Shown: piece by piece, positions 19,601 through 27,419 of the stretch | Layout of the letters: each line of letters begins with the position of its first letter | Position numbering within the stretch: the stretch's first letter is position 1 | Assembly (NCBI GenBank): GCA_016741995.1 | Contig: JACVCO010000017.1 | Coordinates: 1 to 64,000, forward strand | From: Hydrogenophaga sp. | Lineage (GTDB): Bacteria > Pseudomonadota > Gammaproteobacteria > Burkholderiales > Burkholderiaceae_C | Length of the DNA: 64,000 bases | Direction of reading: 5' to 3' | Translations under genes and position numbers: made by a program | The notes under the pieces: model-generated | What the model was told of the DNA's origin: nothing | Database searches by the model: none | The model's input: the letters and a program-made list of their open reading frames with translations, nothing else

Positions 19601-20794
19601 ACGTCGCAGCCGGAGTTTGCGGCGCATGCCGGGCTGCAAAGGGAGCGTGCTGAGGCGTGGCGCTGCGTGACCTACGCGGCCAGCCAACTGGGTGGCGAGC
19701 GGGCGCTCATGGAGTCACGGTCGCTGGCCGAGCGCTTGGACGCGATCGCCACGTCGCAACCCGAGTTCGCGGCGCATGCCGGGCTGCAAGAAGAGCATGC
19801 CACGGCGTGGCGCTTCGTGACCTACGCGGCCAGCCAACTGGGTGGAGAGCGGGCGCTCAAGGAGTCACGGTCGTTGGCCGATCGCGTGGAAACGATCGCC
19901 ACGTCGCAACCCGAGTTCGCGGCGCACGCCAGGTTGCAAGATGAGCGTGTCACGGCGTGGCGCTGCGTGACCTACGCGGCCAGCAAATTGGGTGGCGAGC
20001 GGGCGCTGGAGGAGTCACGGTTACTGGCCGAGCGCGTGGACGCGATCGCCACGTCGCAGCCGGAGTTCGCGGTGCATGCCGGGCTGCAAGAAGCGCGTAC
20101 CACGGCATGGCGCTGCGTGACCTACGCGGCCAGTGAACTGGGTGGCGAGCGGGCGCTGGAGGAGTCACTGTTGCTGGCCGATCGCGTGGACGCGATCGCC
20201 ACGTCGCAGCCGGAGTTCGCGGTGCATGCCGGGCTGCAAGAAGAGCGTGCTAAGGCGTGGCGCTTCGTGACCTACGCGGCCAGCCAACTGGGTGGAGAGC
20301 GGGCGCTCAAGGAGTCACGGTCGCTGTCCGATCGCGTGGAAACGATCGCCACGTCGCAACCCGAGTTCGCGGCGCACGCCAGGCTGCAAGATGAGCGTGC
20401 CACGGCGTGGCGCTGCGTGACCTACGCGGCCAGCAAACTGGGTGGTGAGCGGGCGCTGGAGGAGTCACGGTTACTGGCCGAGCGCGTGGACGCGATCGCC
20501 ACGTCGCAGCCGGAGTTCGCGGTGCATGCCGGGCTGCAAGAAGCGCGTGCCACGGCGTGGCGCTGCGTGACTTACGCGGCTGCTCAACTGAGTGGCGAGC
20601 GGGCACTGGAGGAGTGTCGGTCGCTGGCCGCGCGCGTCGAATCGATCGTCACGTCGCAACCTGAATTCGCTGCGCATGCCGGGCTGCAGAACCAATGTTC
20701 GTATGCATGGACATTCGTGGCGGATCGGGCACGGGCCGAAAACGAGGTGCAAGTTGAGCAGCAAGCCAGGGTTAGAGCCTCCAGGCGATCGTGA
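16604..20794 (+). CDS. Membrane-anchored STAND-like P-loop NTPase with twelve 50-residue C-terminal repeats
   Basis: This is a 1396-residue protein of unknown function. Two hydrophobic segments (about 20-50 and 80-105) should anchor it in the membrane. A P-loop NTPase follows, with Walker A GANGVGKSS at 198-206 and Walker B LLLIDE at 281-286. GNPL at 395-398 resembles the GxP motif of STAND ATPases. Residues about 400-780 have no motif I recognise. Residues 780-1379 are twelve 50-residue helical repeats, and a short basic tail ends the protein. Membrane part, NTPase and repeat sensor together resemble STAND-type signalling or antiviral proteins; that role is inferred. It stands alone beside a repeat element, and its lower GC and mixed codon use suggest transfer. 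Confidence 0.75.
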   Translation: MSGHDAKQHSYEVKAGTASSAWMVRILLSSALALAPSALTVAALNLLLGGNWREPVVETLLNTHLPWLTAAGSWIKARGEWAPNVLVWAAWTLTIFQFWSERVVFFAVSSQRFDAMKSVSDLAWAPGIISWVEAPTDASAQSFDPQDGWQRQRRALEALRLWIDTGAADGYWGHVWPRKPAPHRTTDWQPLSFALLTGANGVGKSSMALHFSKQISWGTDLSDSTVPRKMAWHDWLSAWSRTVLPWRRRRAGDPWDVGVLVPHDQAMVEALRHWEPRRPTLLLIDEPSSAATECLKILEARRHVFWHPVRVLLLDQSLPLALDPYIDSSALTSPAVVLTHGGALDLGELKFDAAAVRSMWNALCGHGSERPEDSATARKLWASDEVDLAVAVSQGNPLQVALLLDQLRRTPLSLEQWVAKACHIARAPSSVALLELEHKEVRHRLVADRARDLVDTHLGTMQRLDPSLPAMLMPALVAATVTAGLRLDDETAARVDARALNELFPSRRRVADPVWVPPVRPTIVARAFLADWIGRVAAPQARALEVARLAWRLEPEGALRGMHDRSVLPDDLQAAMREVRRTRTDQRLSLPLAQSDCIAVLCDRASTDDAVESVRALNLDDREQLLRWLRRRMEDRDRRVPEPLGAVLLALRFVAWTLSMPLVEDKEGALAWGLAQVVRWAPAMGTIQFPFARERELADALDAFLLATLPYWGDGRPQELDSWRRQMRGVGGHPALRACRRLIRESRRVESASPEAGEPATATTIASHWRLTTAFAALRAGQRGLEVASQLANRVECLATLRPEFAEHADLQKERARTWGYVIYAAARLGGERALEESRLLAERVDAIATSQPEFAAHAGLQKERAEAWGYVTYAASQLGGERALKESRSLADRVETIATLQSEFAAHTGLQEEHATAWRFVTYAASELGGERALKESRSLAERVDAIATSQPEFAAHAGLQKERTEAWRCVTYAASELGGDQALEKSRSLAERVDAIATSQPEFAAHAGLQRERAEAWRCVTYAASQLGGERALMESRSLAERLDAIATSQPEFAAHAGLQEEHATAWRFVTYAASQLGGERALKESRSLADRVETIATSQPEFAAHARLQDERVTAWRCVTYAASKLGGERALEESRLLAERVDAIATSQPEFAVHAGLQEARTTAWRCVTYAASELGGERALEESLLLADRVDAIATSQPEFAVHAGLQEERAKAWRFVTYAASQLGGERALKESRSLSDRVETIATSQPEFAAHARLQDERATAWRCVTYAASKLGGERALEESRLLAERVDAIATSQPEFAVHAGLQEARATAWRCVTYAAAQLSGERALEECRSLAARVESIVTSQPEFAAHAGLQNQCSYAWTFVADRARAENEVQVEQQARVRASRRS
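18941..20740 (+). repeat. Twelve tandem 150-bp coding repeats
   Basis: Units begin at 18941 and every 150 bases to 20591, exactly in frame. Each encodes a 50-residue helical unit built around SQPEFAAHAGLQ, an AW pair and VTYAAS. The first and last units are diverged; the middle ten are nearly identical in DNA. Units 6-8 (19691-20140) and 9-11 (20141-20590) match each other unit by unit, including rare variants such as AHARLQDER followed by AVHAGLQEAR. This points to a recent 450-bp duplication. Confidence 0.93.
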
Positions 20795-20890
20795 AGCCGA
20801 AGGAGCGCGCGGCTGGTGATCGGCCGGCAAAAGGGCAGCGTTCAACACCAGGCCATACCTACATACGCCCCAGGGGTACCATCCACTCCC

Positions 20891-22375
20891 ATGACCCGCG
20901 ACGACCGCCTGCCACGCGACGCGCAGAGCATTCTGGAGCTCGCTGCGCGTTCCATGTTCGATCTCTTCGCCAACGCCAGCGAAGGAATGATGCTGGTGGA
21001 CCGCAATGCGCGGGTGGTGTGGATCAACGACCAGTACCGCCGCTTCCTGCCCGCGCTCGGCTTCGAGCGCGAGGAAGACTTTGTGGGCCAGCCCGTGAGC
21101 AGCGTGGTGCACAACACGCAGATGCACCGCGTGCTGGCCACCGGCAAGCCCATCCTCATCGACCTGCTCGACAACCGCGCCGGCACCTTCGTGGTGAGCC
21201 GCATTCCGTTGCGCGATGCCGGGGGCGAGGTGATCGGTGTGCTCGGCATCGTGCTGTTCGATCACCCCGAGACCACGCTGCAGCCGCTGATCACCAAGTT
21301 CGCGCGGCTCGAGCAGGACCTGAAGGAGGCGCAGCGCCAGCTCGCCACGCAGCGGCGCAGCAAGTACACCTTCGCCAGCTTCGTGGGCACCAGCCCGGCG
21401 GCGGTGGAGGTGAAGCGCCAGGCGCGGCGTGCCGCGATGTCCACCAGCCCGGTGCTGCTGCTGGGCGAAACGGGCACCGGCAAGGAACTGCTCGCGCACG
21501 CCATTCACGCCGCATCGCCTCGCGCGGGCAAGCCCTTCGTGGGTGTGAACATGGCGGCGGTGCCCGAGTCGCTGCTCGAAGCGGAGTTCTTCGGCGTGGC
21601 GCCCGGCGCCTATACCGGCGCCGACAAGAAAGGCCGCGACGGCAAGTTCAAGCTCGCCGATGGCGGCACGCTGTTCCTCGACGAGCTGGGCGACATGCCC
21701 ATGGCCATGCAGGTGAAGCTGTTGCGTGCGCTGCAGGAAGGCGAGATCGAACCGCTGGGTTCCAACCAGCTCGTGCGTTGCGACGTGCGTGTGGTGGCCG
21801 CCACCTCGCGCGATCTGCCGCAGATGGTGCGCGAAGGCCGCTTCCGCGAAGACCTGTACTACCGCCTTAACGTGCTGCCGATCCGCGTGCCGCCGCTGCG
21901 CGAGCGCCGGGCCGACATTCCGCAGCTCATCGAGGCGCTGTGCGAGGACATCGCCGCGCGCGGTGGTGGCGCGCCGCTGGAGATCGGCCCGCAGGCGCAG
22001 GCGGTGCTGGCGGCGCAACCCTGGCGCGGCAACATCCGCGAACTGCGCAACGTGCTGGAGCAGCTCGCGCTGCGCACCGATTCGCCCCTGATCACCGCGG
22101 ACGACGTGGCCGATGTGTTGCGCGAGGCGGGCCTGCCCGCGCTGGCGCCGATCGAGCGCGCCGCGCCCGGCCTGTTGTCGGAGGTGGAGGGCGCTGACCT
22201 GCGCCCGCTGCCCGAGCAGATTGCCGACCTGGAGCGCCGCGCCATCGCAGCGGCGCTGGCGCGCACCGGCGGCAACCGCACGGCCGCCGCGCGCTTGCTG
22301 GGCATCTCGCGCGCCAGCCTGTACGACCGCTTGGCCGCTTCGCCCGAGTTGTCGGATATTCAGACGGTTGACTGA
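20891..22375 (+). CDS. Sigma-54-dependent transcriptional regulator with PAS sensor domain
   Basis: This 494-residue enhancer-binding protein has an N-terminal PAS-like domain (about 15-125), a short coiled stretch (about 135-157), an AAA+ domain and a C-terminal Fis-type HTH. Walker A is GETGTGKE at 192-199 and Walker B LFLDE at 261-265. The sigma-54 contact loop is GAYTGA (239-244), with Tyr in place of the usual Phe. The HTH near the end contains NRTAAARLLGISRASLY. It probably senses a small molecule through PAS and activates the adjacent -24/-12 promoter. The ATG at 20891 begins family-like sequence; the frame is open upstream. Confidence 0.93.
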   Translation: MTRDDRLPRDAQSILELAARSMFDLFANASEGMMLVDRNARVVWINDQYRRFLPALGFEREEDFVGQPVSSVVHNTQMHRVLATGKPILIDLLDNRAGTFVVSRIPLRDAGGEVIGVLGIVLFDHPETTLQPLITKFARLEQDLKEAQRQLATQRRSKYTFASFVGTSPAAVEVKRQARRAAMSTSPVLLLGETGTGKELLAHAIHAASPRAGKPFVGVNMAAVPESLLEAEFFGVAPGAYTGADKKGRDGKFKLADGGTLFLDELGDMPMAMQVKLLRALQEGEIEPLGSNQLVRCDVRVVAATSRDLPQMVREGRFREDLYYRLNVLPIRVPPLRERRADIPQLIEALCEDIAARGGGAPLEIGPQAQAVLAAQPWRGNIRELRNVLEQLALRTDSPLITADDVADVLREAGLPALAPIERAAPGLLSEVEGADLRPLPEQIADLERRAIAAALARTGGNRTAAARLLGISRASLYDRLAASPELSDIQTVD

Positions 22376-22418
22376 ATTTCAGACGGTTGGCATTTTTCAG
22401 GCGTCTGAAATTCAGACG
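22359..22418 (+). promoter_or_regulatory. Operator cluster for the sigma-54 regulator (UAS)
   Basis: Two palindromes share the core CTGAA-N-TTCAG: CTGAATTTCAG at 22372-22382 and CGTCTGAAATTCAGACG at 22402-22418. The core centres are 33 bases apart, about three helical turns. TTCAGACG also occurs alone at 22359-22366, inside the regulator gene. The cluster lies about 50-110 bases upstream of a -24/-12 promoter, where sigma-54 activators bind. The first site overlaps the regulator's stop codon. Confidence 0.75.
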
Positions 22419-22440
22419 ATATACGTCGGCCCGTGAAAAA

Positions 22441-22462
22441 AGTCCTTTGAGATCAAAGGACT
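22441..22462. promoter_or_regulatory. Perfect 22-bp palindrome just upstream of the -24 box
   Basis: AGTCCTTTGA, two bases, then TCAAAGGACT form a perfect inverted repeat that ends six bases before the -24 element. It may be a second regulator's operator. On the minus strand it would be followed by a T-run and could act as a terminator, but no minus-strand gene leads into it. Confidence 0.55.
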
Positions 22463-22468
22463 GCAGGT

Positions 22469-22484
22469 TGGCACGGTGTCTGCA
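22469..22484 (+). promoter_or_regulatory. Sigma-54 (-24/-12) promoter of the ABC transporter operon
   Basis: TGGCAC-GGTGT-CTGCA matches the consensus TGGCAC-N5-TTGCA at all but one position. The invariant GG (22470-22471) and GC (22482-22483) are exactly ten bases apart. It sits 53 bases before the binding-protein ATG and downstream of the operator cluster of the sigma-54 regulator. Confidence 0.85.
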
Positions 22485-22536
22485 AATGCTGGGAACGGCG
22501 CGCCGCGCCGCGACCCACCCATCGAGGAGACACGAC

Positions 22537-23733
22537 ATGTTCAACGCCACCCGCCGCCTGGCGGTGATTGCCATGGCCTGCACGGCCACGCTCGCTTTTG
22601 CCCAAGCCAACAAGGGCGAGATCCGCATCGCGCACATCCACAGCAAGACCGGCCCGCTCGAGGCCTATGCGAAGCAGACCCACACGGGCCTGATGATGGG
22701 CCTGAGCTACGCCACCGGCGGCACCATGACGGTAGCGGGCAAGAAGATCGTCGTGATCGAGAAGGACGACCAGGGCAAGCCCGACGTGGGCAAGAGCCTG
22801 CTGGCCGCGGCCTATGCCGACGACAAGGTCGATCTCGCCATCGGCCCCACCGCCTCGCCGGTGGCGCTGGCCATGCTCCCCGTGGCCGAGGAGTACCGCA
22901 AGATCCTGCTGGTGGAGCCCGCCGTGGCCGACTCCATCACCGGTGACAAGTGGAACAAGTACATCTTCCGCACCGGCCGCAACAGCAGCCAGGACGCCGC
23001 CGCCAACGCCGTGGCGCTGGACAACGCCAGCAACGTGATCGGTGTGCTCGCCAACGACAACGCCTTCGGCCGCGACGCCGTGAAGGCCGCCAAGGACTTC
23101 ACCAAGAAGGCCAAGATCGTTCACGAGGAATACCTGCCCGTGGGCACGACGGACTTCACCGCCGGCCTGCTGCGCCTGGTCGACAAGCTGAAGGACCAGC
23201 CGGGCAACAAGTACATCTCGGTGGTGTGGTCGGGTGCGCCCACGCCGTTCGCCAAGATCGCCGAGATGGAGCTGGACAAGCGCTACGGCATCAAGCTCGC
23301 CACGGGCGGCAACATCCTGCCGGCCATGGTGGCCTACAAGCAGTTCCCGGGCATGGAGGGCGCGCTGTACTACTACTTCGGCATCCCCAAGAACCCGATC
23401 AACGACGCGATGGTGGCCGAGCACTACCGCCAGTTCAAGCAGCCGCCTGACTTCTTCACCGCCGGTGGCTTCACCGCCGCAATGGCCGTGGTGACCGCGC
23501 TCAAGAAAACCAACGGCGACACCAACACCAACAAGCTCATCCAGACCATGGAGGGCATGAGCTTCGACACGCCCAAGGGCACGATGACCTTCCGCAAGGA
23601 AGACCACCAGGCCATGCAGAGCATGTACCACTTCAAGATCAAGGCCGACCCGGCCTTCGCCTGGGGCGTTCCCGAGCTGGTCCGCGAGATCAAGCCGGAA
23701 GACATGAACATCCCGATTCGCAACAAGCGCTGA
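22537..23733 (+). CDS. ABC transporter substrate-binding protein, branched-chain amino acid/amide type
   Basis: This 398-residue periplasmic binding protein of the LivK/HAAT group has a Sec signal peptide (hydrophobic 10-20, AFAQ near 23) and a type I two-lobe fold, with phrases such as AIGPTASPVALAM and VLANDNAFGRDA. It should bind a small amino-acid- or amide-like compound and deliver it to the permease encoded downstream. GAGGAG six bases before the ATG fixes the start. It is the first gene after the -24/-12 promoter. Confidence 0.88.
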   Translation: MFNATRRLAVIAMACTATLAFAQANKGEIRIAHIHSKTGPLEAYAKQTHTGLMMGLSYATGGTMTVAGKKIVVIEKDDQGKPDVGKSLLAAAYADDKVDLAIGPTASPVALAMLPVAEEYRKILLVEPAVADSITGDKWNKYIFRTGRNSSQDAAANAVALDNASNVIGVLANDNAFGRDAVKAAKDFTKKAKIVHEEYLPVGTTDFTAGLLRLVDKLKDQPGNKYISVVWSGAPTPFAKIAEMELDKRYGIKLATGGNILPAMVAYKQFPGMEGALYYYFGIPKNPINDAMVAEHYRQFKQPPDFFTAGGFTAAMAVVTALKKTNGDTNTNKLIQTMEGMSFDTPKGTMTFRKEDHQAMQSMYHFKIKADPAFAWGVPELVREIKPEDMNIPIRNKR

Positions 23734-23770
23734 CCCTGGCGTGCGCCCCGCGCGGGGCGCACGAACCCCC

Positions 23771-24532
23771 ATGCTGCAAACCTCGAACCTCACGGTCCGC
23801 TTCGGCGGGCACGTGGCGGTGAGTGCTGTCTCCTGCGCGTTCGCGCCGGGCACGCTCACCGCCATCGTCGGCCCCAATGGCGCGGGCAAGACGACCTACT
23901 TCAACCTGATCTCCGGGCAGATCAAGGCCAGCGCCGGCACGGTCTCGCTCAACGGGCAGGACATCACCAAACTGCCGGCGCCGCTGCGCACGCGCGCCGG
24001 CCTGGGCCGGGCCTTCCAGCTCACCAACCTGTTCCCGCAACTGAGCGTGCGCGAGAACGTGCGCATGGCGGTGCAGGCGCGTGCGGGGGCGGGGCTGGAT
24101 TTCTTTCGCGTCTGGAGCGACCGCAAGGACCTGATCGAACAGGCCGACCGCATTCTGGAAACCGTGGCCCTGGCCGACAAGGCCGATGCGCGCGCCGCGA
24201 GCCTGCCGCACGGCGACCAGCGCAAGCTCGAGGTCGGCATCCTGATGGCGCTGGACCCGAAGGTCTACATGTTCGACGAGCCCACCGCGGGCATGAGCGT
24301 GGACGAGGTGCCGGTGATCCTCAACCTCATCCGCGGCCTCAAGGCCGACAAGAGCAAGACCATCCTGCTCGTGGAGCACAAGATGGACGTGGTGCGCGAA
24401 CTGTCGGACCGCATCATCGTGCTGCACAACGGCGAGCTCGTGGCCGATGGCGAACCCGAGTCGGTGATCGCGTCGCCCGTGGTGCAGCAGGCTTACCTGG
24501 GTGTGAACCCCGAAGAGGAAGTGGCCGCATGA
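23771..24532 (+). CDS. ABC transporter ATP-binding protein, LivG type
   Basis: This 253-residue cytoplasmic ATPase has Walker A GPNGAGKTT, the family's modified signature (LPHGDQRKLEVG in place of LSGGQ), Walker B with MFDEPTAGMS and the switch His in LLVEHKMD. LivG-type subunits pair with a LivF-type partner. The ATG at 23771 starts family sequence; an in-frame start 30 bases upstream is less likely. Its stop overlaps the next gene's ATG by four bases. Confidence 0.92.
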   Translation: MLQTSNLTVRFGGHVAVSAVSCAFAPGTLTAIVGPNGAGKTTYFNLISGQIKASAGTVSLNGQDITKLPAPLRTRAGLGRAFQLTNLFPQLSVRENVRMAVQARAGAGLDFFRVWSDRKDLIEQADRILETVALADKADARAASLPHGDQRKLEVGILMALDPKVYMFDEPTAGMSVDEVPVILNLIRGLKADKSKTILLVEHKMDVVRELSDRIIVLHNGELVADGEPESVIASPVVQQAYLGVNPEEEVAA

Positions 24533-25269
24533 GCGCGAACGCATTGCTCACGCTCGACGGCGTGCACACGCACATCGGGGCGTACCACATCCTGCACGGC
24601 GTGGACCTTGCCGTGCCCGCCAACCAGCTCACCATGCTGCTGGGCCGCAACGGCGCGGGCAAGACGACCACGCTGCGCACCATCATGGGCCTGTGGCACG
24701 CCAGCCAGGGCCGCGTCACGCTCGCGGGCGAGGACATCACCACCAAGGCCACGCCCGACATCGCGCAAAGCGGTGTGGCCTACGTGCCCGAGAACATGGG
24801 CATCTTCGCGGACCTGAGCGTGAAGGAAAACATGCTGCTGGCCGCGCGCGGCGCGCGCACGATGGACGACATGGACACGAAGCGCCTGGAATGGATCTTC
24901 GACATGTTCCCGGCCATGAAGAAGTTCTGGCAGCACCCTGCGGGCAAGCTCTCGGGCGGGCAGAAGCAGATGCTCGCGGTCTCGCGCGCCATCGTGGAGC
25001 CGCGCCGCCTGCTGCTGATCGACGAGCCCAGCAAGGGCCTGGCGCCGGCCATCATCCAGAACATGATCGCGGCCTTCCAGGAACTCAAGGCCGCGCAGAC
25101 CACCATCCTGCTCGTCGAGCAGAACTTCAATTTCGCGCGCCAGCTCGGCGACAACGTGGCCGTGATGGACGACGGCCGCGTGGTGCACAGCGGCGCGATG
25201 GCCGAACTCGCCGAAGACGCCTCGCTGCAGGCGCGCTTGCTCGGCCTCTCGCTGGGAGCCCATCAATGA
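24529..25269 (+). CDS. ABC transporter ATP-binding protein, LivF type
   Basis: This 246-residue ATPase has Walker A GRNGAGKTT, the signature LSGGQKQMLAVSRA and Walker B LLLIDEPSKGLAP, closing with LLVEQNF as usual for LivF. It forms the heterodimeric motor with the preceding LivG-type protein. The gene overlaps its neighbours on both sides by four bases, a tightly coupled layout. Confidence 0.93.
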   Translation: MSANALLTLDGVHTHIGAYHILHGVDLAVPANQLTMLLGRNGAGKTTTLRTIMGLWHASQGRVTLAGEDITTKATPDIAQSGVAYVPENMGIFADLSVKENMLLAARGARTMDDMDTKRLEWIFDMFPAMKKFWQHPAGKLSGGQKQMLAVSRAIVEPRRLLLIDEPSKGLAPAIIQNMIAAFQELKAAQTTILLVEQNFNFARQLGDNVAVMDDGRVVHSGAMAELAEDASLQARLLGLSLGAHQ

Positions 25270-26300
25270 ACACCACCGTGATCCCCAACACCGGGCCGGG
25301 CAGCGCCGCGCGCTGGCAGGCCTTGAAGGATTTCGACTGGAAGCCCGTGGCGCTGGTGCCGCTGCTGGCCGCGCTCGCGCTGCCCGCGGTGGGCAGCGGC
25401 TCGACCTGGCTCACGCTCACCGTGGCCGGCCTCGCCATGGGCCTCATCGTCTTCATCATCGCCTCGGGCCTCACGCTCGTGTTCGGGCTGATGGACGTGC
25501 TCAACTTCGGCCACGGCGTGTTCATCGCGCTGGGCGCGTTCGTGGCGGTCACGGTGTTTGCCAGCCTCAACGCCTACGCCATCGCCGACAGCTTCTGGCT
25601 CAACCTCGTGGCCCTGGTGCCCGCCATGCTCGTGGCCATGGCGGTGGCCGGCGCGCTCGGCCTGGTGTTCGAGCGCTACATCGTGCGCCCGGTCTACGGC
25701 CAGCACCTGAAGCAGATCCTCATCACCATGGGCGGCATGATCATCGGCGAGGAACTCATCAAGGTGATCTGGGGCCCGGGCCAGCTCGCGCTGCCTTTGC
25801 CCGAAACGCTGCGTGGCAGCTTCCTGTTCGGCGACGCGTCGATCGAGAAGTACCGCCTGCTGGCCATGGCCGTGGGCCTGGCGGTGTTCGCCGCCATGGT
25901 GTGGACGCTCAACCGCACCAAGGTCGGCCTGCTGATCCGCGCTGGTGTGCAGGACCGCGAGATGGTCGAGTCGCTCGGCTACCGCATTCAGCGCCTGTTC
26001 ATCGGCGTGTTCGTGGCGGGCAGCGCGCTGGCCGGCCTGGGTGGCGTGATGTGGGGCCTGTACCAGCAGACCGTGCTGCCGCAGATGGGTGCGCAGGTGA
26101 ACGTGCTGATCTTCATCGTCATCATCATCGGCGGCCTGGGTTCCACGCTGGGTGCGCTGGTGGGTGCGCTGCTGGTGGGCCTGATGGCCAACTACACCGG
26201 CTTCCTCATGCCCAAGGTCGCGCTGTTCTCCAACATCGCGCTCATGGTCGCCATCCTGTTGTGGCGGCCGCAGGGTGTGTACCCCGTGGCCAACCGCTGA
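25266..26300 (+). CDS. ABC transporter permease, LivH type
   Basis: This 344-residue permease has about eight to nine membrane helices and the LivH phrases GLTLVFGLMDVLNFGHG and IIIGGLGSTLGALVGA. It forms one half of the membrane channel with the LivM-type protein. It carries roughly 50 residues before the first family-like helix, slightly longer than typical LivH. ATG overlaps the LivF-type stop (ATGA). Confidence 0.92.
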   Translation: MNTTVIPNTGPGSAARWQALKDFDWKPVALVPLLAALALPAVGSGSTWLTLTVAGLAMGLIVFIIASGLTLVFGLMDVLNFGHGVFIALGAFVAVTVFASLNAYAIADSFWLNLVALVPAMLVAMAVAGALGLVFERYIVRPVYGQHLKQILITMGGMIIGEELIKVIWGPGQLALPLPETLRGSFLFGDASIEKYRLLAMAVGLAVFAAMVWTLNRTKVGLLIRAGVQDREMVESLGYRIQRLFIGVFVAGSALAGLGGVMWGLYQQTVLPQMGAQVNVLIFIVIIIGGLGSTLGALVGALLVGLMANYTGFLMPKVALFSNIALMVAILLWRPQGVYPVANR

Positions 26301-26312
26301 GGAGCGCAGAAC

Positions 26313-27419
26313 ATGTTGTCCCGTCTGCTCTCTCATGACTTGCCGCGCAGCCGTGTGCTCGGCGCGGTGCTGGTGCTGCTGGTGCTCGGCCTGGCGTTCG
26401 CGCCCTTCCTCTTCCCGGGCGTGAAGGCGCTCAACGTGGCCGCCAAGGTGCTGATCTTCATCGCGCTGGTGGTCAGCTTCGACCTGCTGCTCGGCTACAC
26501 CGGCATCGTGAGCTTCGCGCACACCATGTTCTTCGGCATCGGCGCCTACGGCATCGCCATCTCGGCCACCGCGCTCGGCCCCACCTGGTGGGCGCTGTTC
26601 GTGGGCGCGGTGGGGGCGCTGGTGCTCTCGTTGCTGCTGTCGCTGCTGATCGGCCTGTTCTCGCTGCGCGTGCGCGCCATCTTCTTCGCGATGATCACGC
26701 TCGCCGTGGCCTCGGCCTTCCTCACGCTGGCCTCGCAACTGAGCGACATCACCGGCGGCGAAGACGGCCTGACCTTCCGCCTGCCCGAGCTGCTCTCGCC
26801 CGGCTTCGCGCTGATGGAGGAGGACTTCGAAGGCCCGTTCGGCCCGGTGGCACTCAACGGCCGTTTCATCACCTACTACCTGCTGTTCGCTTCGGTGGTG
26901 GCGATGTTCCTGGTGATGCTGCGCATCGTGAACTCGCCCTTCGGCCGCGTGCTGCAGGCCATTCGCGAGAACGACTTCCGCGCCGAGGCGCTGGGCTACC
27001 GCACGGTGGTGTACCGCACGCTCTCCAACGTGATCGCGGCCTCGTTCGCCACGCTGGCGGGCTGCCTGCTTGCGCTCTGGCTGCGCTACAACGGGCCGGA
27101 CACCTCGCTGTCCTTCGAGATCATGCTCGACATCCTGCTCATCGTCGTCATCGGCGGCATGGGCACGCTGTACGGCGCCATCATCGGGAGCGTGCTCTTC
27201 CTCGTCGCGCAGAGCTACCTGCAAGACTTGTTGCGCTGGCTCGGCAGCCTGGTCGAAGGCGTGCCGCTGCTGCCCGCGCTGCTCACGCCCGACCGCTGGC
27301 TGCTCTGGCTGGGTGTGCTGTTCGTGCTCTCGGTCTATCACTTCCCCACCGGCATCGTGGGCAAGCTGCGCGAGCGCACCGCGGTCAAGGCGCTGCAGGC
27401 GCAGAAGGAGTCCGCATGA
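26313..27419 (+). CDS. ABC transporter permease, LivM type
   Basis: This 368-residue permease has about nine to ten helices, with LGYTGIVSFAHTMFFGIGAYG and VIGGMGTLYGAIIGS, typical of LivM. It is the second half of the channel. It starts 12 bases after the LivH-type gene, and its stop overlaps the hydrolase ATG by four bases, which ties the hydrolase to the transporter. Confidence 0.92.
   Translation: MLSRLLSHDLPRSRVLGAVLVLLVLGLAFAPFLFPGVKALNVAAKVLIFIALVVSFDLLLGYTGIVSFAHTMFFGIGAYGIAISATALGPTWWALFVGAVGALVLSLLLSLLIGLFSLRVRAIFFAMITLAVASAFLTLASQLSDITGGEDGLTFRLPELLSPGFALMEEDFEGPFGPVALNGRFITYYLLFASVVAMFLVMLRIVNSPFGRVLQAIRENDFRAEALGYRTVVYRTLSNVIAASFATLAGCLLALWLRYNGPDTSLSFEIMLDILLIVVIGGMGTLYGAIIGSVLFLVAQSYLQDLLRWLGSLVEGVPLLPALLTPDRWLLWLGVLFVLSVYHFPTGIVGKLRERTAVKALQAQKESA

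Noticed and set aside
18941-20740. Possible CRISPR array
   Set aside because: The 150-bp units are contiguous coding repeats with no spacers and keep the reading frame throughout.
22441-22462. Terminator of the sigma-54 regulator gene
   Set aside because: On the plus strand no T-run follows, and the site adjoins a -24/-12 promoter, so a regulatory role is more likely.
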